Shown here in pieces: positions 63,018 through 64,000 of a stretch of DNA of 64,000 nt. Below the pieces are notes generated by a model that saw only the letters and a program-made list of their open reading frames with translations, had not been told where the DNA came from and did not search any database. Origin of the DNA: Microcoleus sp. bin48.metabat.b7b8b9.023 (GTDB lineage: Bacteria; Cyanobacteriota; Cyanobacteriia; Cyanobacteriales; Microcoleaceae); assembly GCF_013299185.1 (NCBI RefSeq), contig NZ_JAAFKG010000019.1, positions 41,133 to 105,132 of the forward strand. The letters run 5' to 3'. The stretch's first letter is position 1. Every line of letters starts with the position of its first letter. The position numbers and the translations under genes are program-made.

Positions 63018-63799
63018 TTTGCTCTCTGTGGCGATGAATTTGTTTTCTAAATTCATTGGGGACGATCGCACGCCGACGACAATTGCGAGCTACGGATCAT
63101 TTTGTATAATTTATAACAGAGCGATTAATCCTAATAATTTTAAGACAGCACAATTTTCAATAGTTTTTTATCCGTAATTTGCTCTCAACAGCCAAAAAGA
63201 TGGGTCAAACAAATCAACACGGCAATACCATCACCTTCAAGATTGAAAGTGCCGATATGACCTTCGCAGTTGGCGGAAAATAGCAGTTATATGTAACCAA
63301 ATTTGCTAGTTACTAAACTTTAGATTAAGTATAAAATCAACAGCAAAGCAGAAGCAATTAATGCCAAAACAAAAATATTTAATTTTAGATGTAAACTGAT
63401 TTATTGAGGAGTTTGATGCCAAGCATTTTTCGACAAAAAACATCGCTACAGCCATCCGGACGGTAAAAAAAAACTGTTTTTTTATTTTTAAGAGGCTGTT
63501 TTTTGAGGTTTTCGACGTAGGCGAGCAATATCAATTAACGCGCATCTAGGATATGTTTCAATACCGTTTACTGATATAGCGCCCTGGGGGTAAAATCCTC
63601 TGAAAAATAGATACGGAGATTGCTTCGTTCCTCTCGAAGGACAATCTTAAGTAAACCGTATTGGGATATGTTTTACTTTCCAAAAACCTATCAATCCGAT
63701 AGCATATAAAATCCCCTCTCGCTGTCTCTACGAAGGGGAAATGGTCTATAATATTCTTGTTTAAGACACTCGATGTGTCGGTTTCTTCTTGCCGTGTCA

Positions 63800-63995
63800 A
63801 GAGGTATGGATTGGTAGACCTATCTGGGCCCCCTAGCTAAGATCGTTTCCCGGTGGTAAACCGGGAAATGATTAAGTAAACTACCTACACCAAGTCGGAG
63901 TACCGACTATGGAGTAGGCTTTTAGTAGCCCTGCACCAAATCGAATAAACTAGGTTGGAAGTACTCGACGATCCGACCTAGTTCACACGACAGGT
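63800..63995. ncRNA. Run of hairpins at the window end, candidate structured RNA
   Basis: Three successive stems: TTTCCCGG/CCGGGAAA (about 63847-63869); CCTACACCAAGTCGG with CCGACTATGGAGTAGG across AGTA; and AACTAGGTTGGA with TCCGACCTAGTT across 12 nt. A weaker AGGTATGG...AGACCT pair precedes them. Spacers are short and stop codons frequent. It could be an omega RNA, another element end or a regulatory leader for a gene beyond the edge. Confidence 0.4.
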
Positions 63996-64000
63996 ACGAA

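Noticed and set aside
63199..63282. Short frame MGQTNQHGNTITFKIESADM
   Set aside because: Looks protein-like but is only 27 codons with no context; at most a gene fragment.
63558..63800. Open frame of 80 codons on the minus strand
   Set aside because: Begins with TTG, no ribosome site, and overlaps the hairpin region; composition is not convincing.

Overview
The window reads as a chromosomal piece of a filamentous cyanobacterium of the Microcoleus/Oscillatoria type. The HIP1 octamer GCGATCGC is scattered throughout. Several genes belong to families known mainly from cyanobacteria or plastids (Ycf66, photosystem II S4-domain protein, DUF760, the TIGR02450 Trp-rich protein). Intergenic DNA is unusually rich in short palindromic and tandem repeats, including the heptamer STRR TTGACAG. 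The organism call is an inference from these traits; no rRNA is present to confirm it. Coordinates include stop codons.

Layout. 0-7.5 kb: acpS, an orphan EcfT/CbiQ permease, der, a NupC-type nucleoside permease, an acireductone-dioxygenase-like cupin, a CBS-plus-HEPN protein and a small exported protein. 7.9-14.2 kb: an ECF sigma factor with a cupin anti-sigma factor, divergent from a secreted DUF4331 protein, then a membrane-anchored TPR protein overlapping a NicO-type nickel/cobalt permease. The permease carries four in-frame copies of an intergenic palindromic repeat. 14.5-24.5 kb: DUF6918-like protein, ycf66, cobQ, a compact 2Fe-2S ferredoxin with a zinc-ribbon partner, a coiled-coil membrane protein, a first TnpB and an SDR. 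24.9-35.1 kb: S4 protein, a Cfa-like methyltransferase, a ferredoxin-nucleotidyl cyclase fusion, fabG, trxA, prmA and serA.

35.5-47.8 kb: a SNF2 helicase with a SWIM protein, a PaeR7I-like restriction-modification pair, a PLAT-less lipoxygenase, a fatty acid desaturase and proA. 47.8-54.6 kb is rich in mobile DNA: an IS605-like relic, three tRNAs (Gly-GCC, Tyr-GTA, Thr-GGT), an ABC exporter, an M23 peptidase gene broken by a second, frameshifted TnpB element, and a 500-nt gene-free hairpin block. 54.6-61.2 kb: a DegP/Htr protease, DUF760, scpB, an ABC ATPase, an exported protein, the Trp-rich protein and a third TnpB. 61.2-64 kb is gene-poor and ends in a run of hairpins.

How the genes may work together. 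The clearest functional groups are the sigma/anti-sigma/DUF4331/TPR/NicO block (a possible ECF-controlled envelope metal module), the SNF2-SWIM pair, the restriction-modification operon, and the lipoxygenase beside a desaturase (possible oxylipin formation). The strongest structural theme is the movement of small repeats and TnpB elements into gene ends, and in one case into an open reading frame without breaking it. All homology calls are by reading motifs; no search was run.
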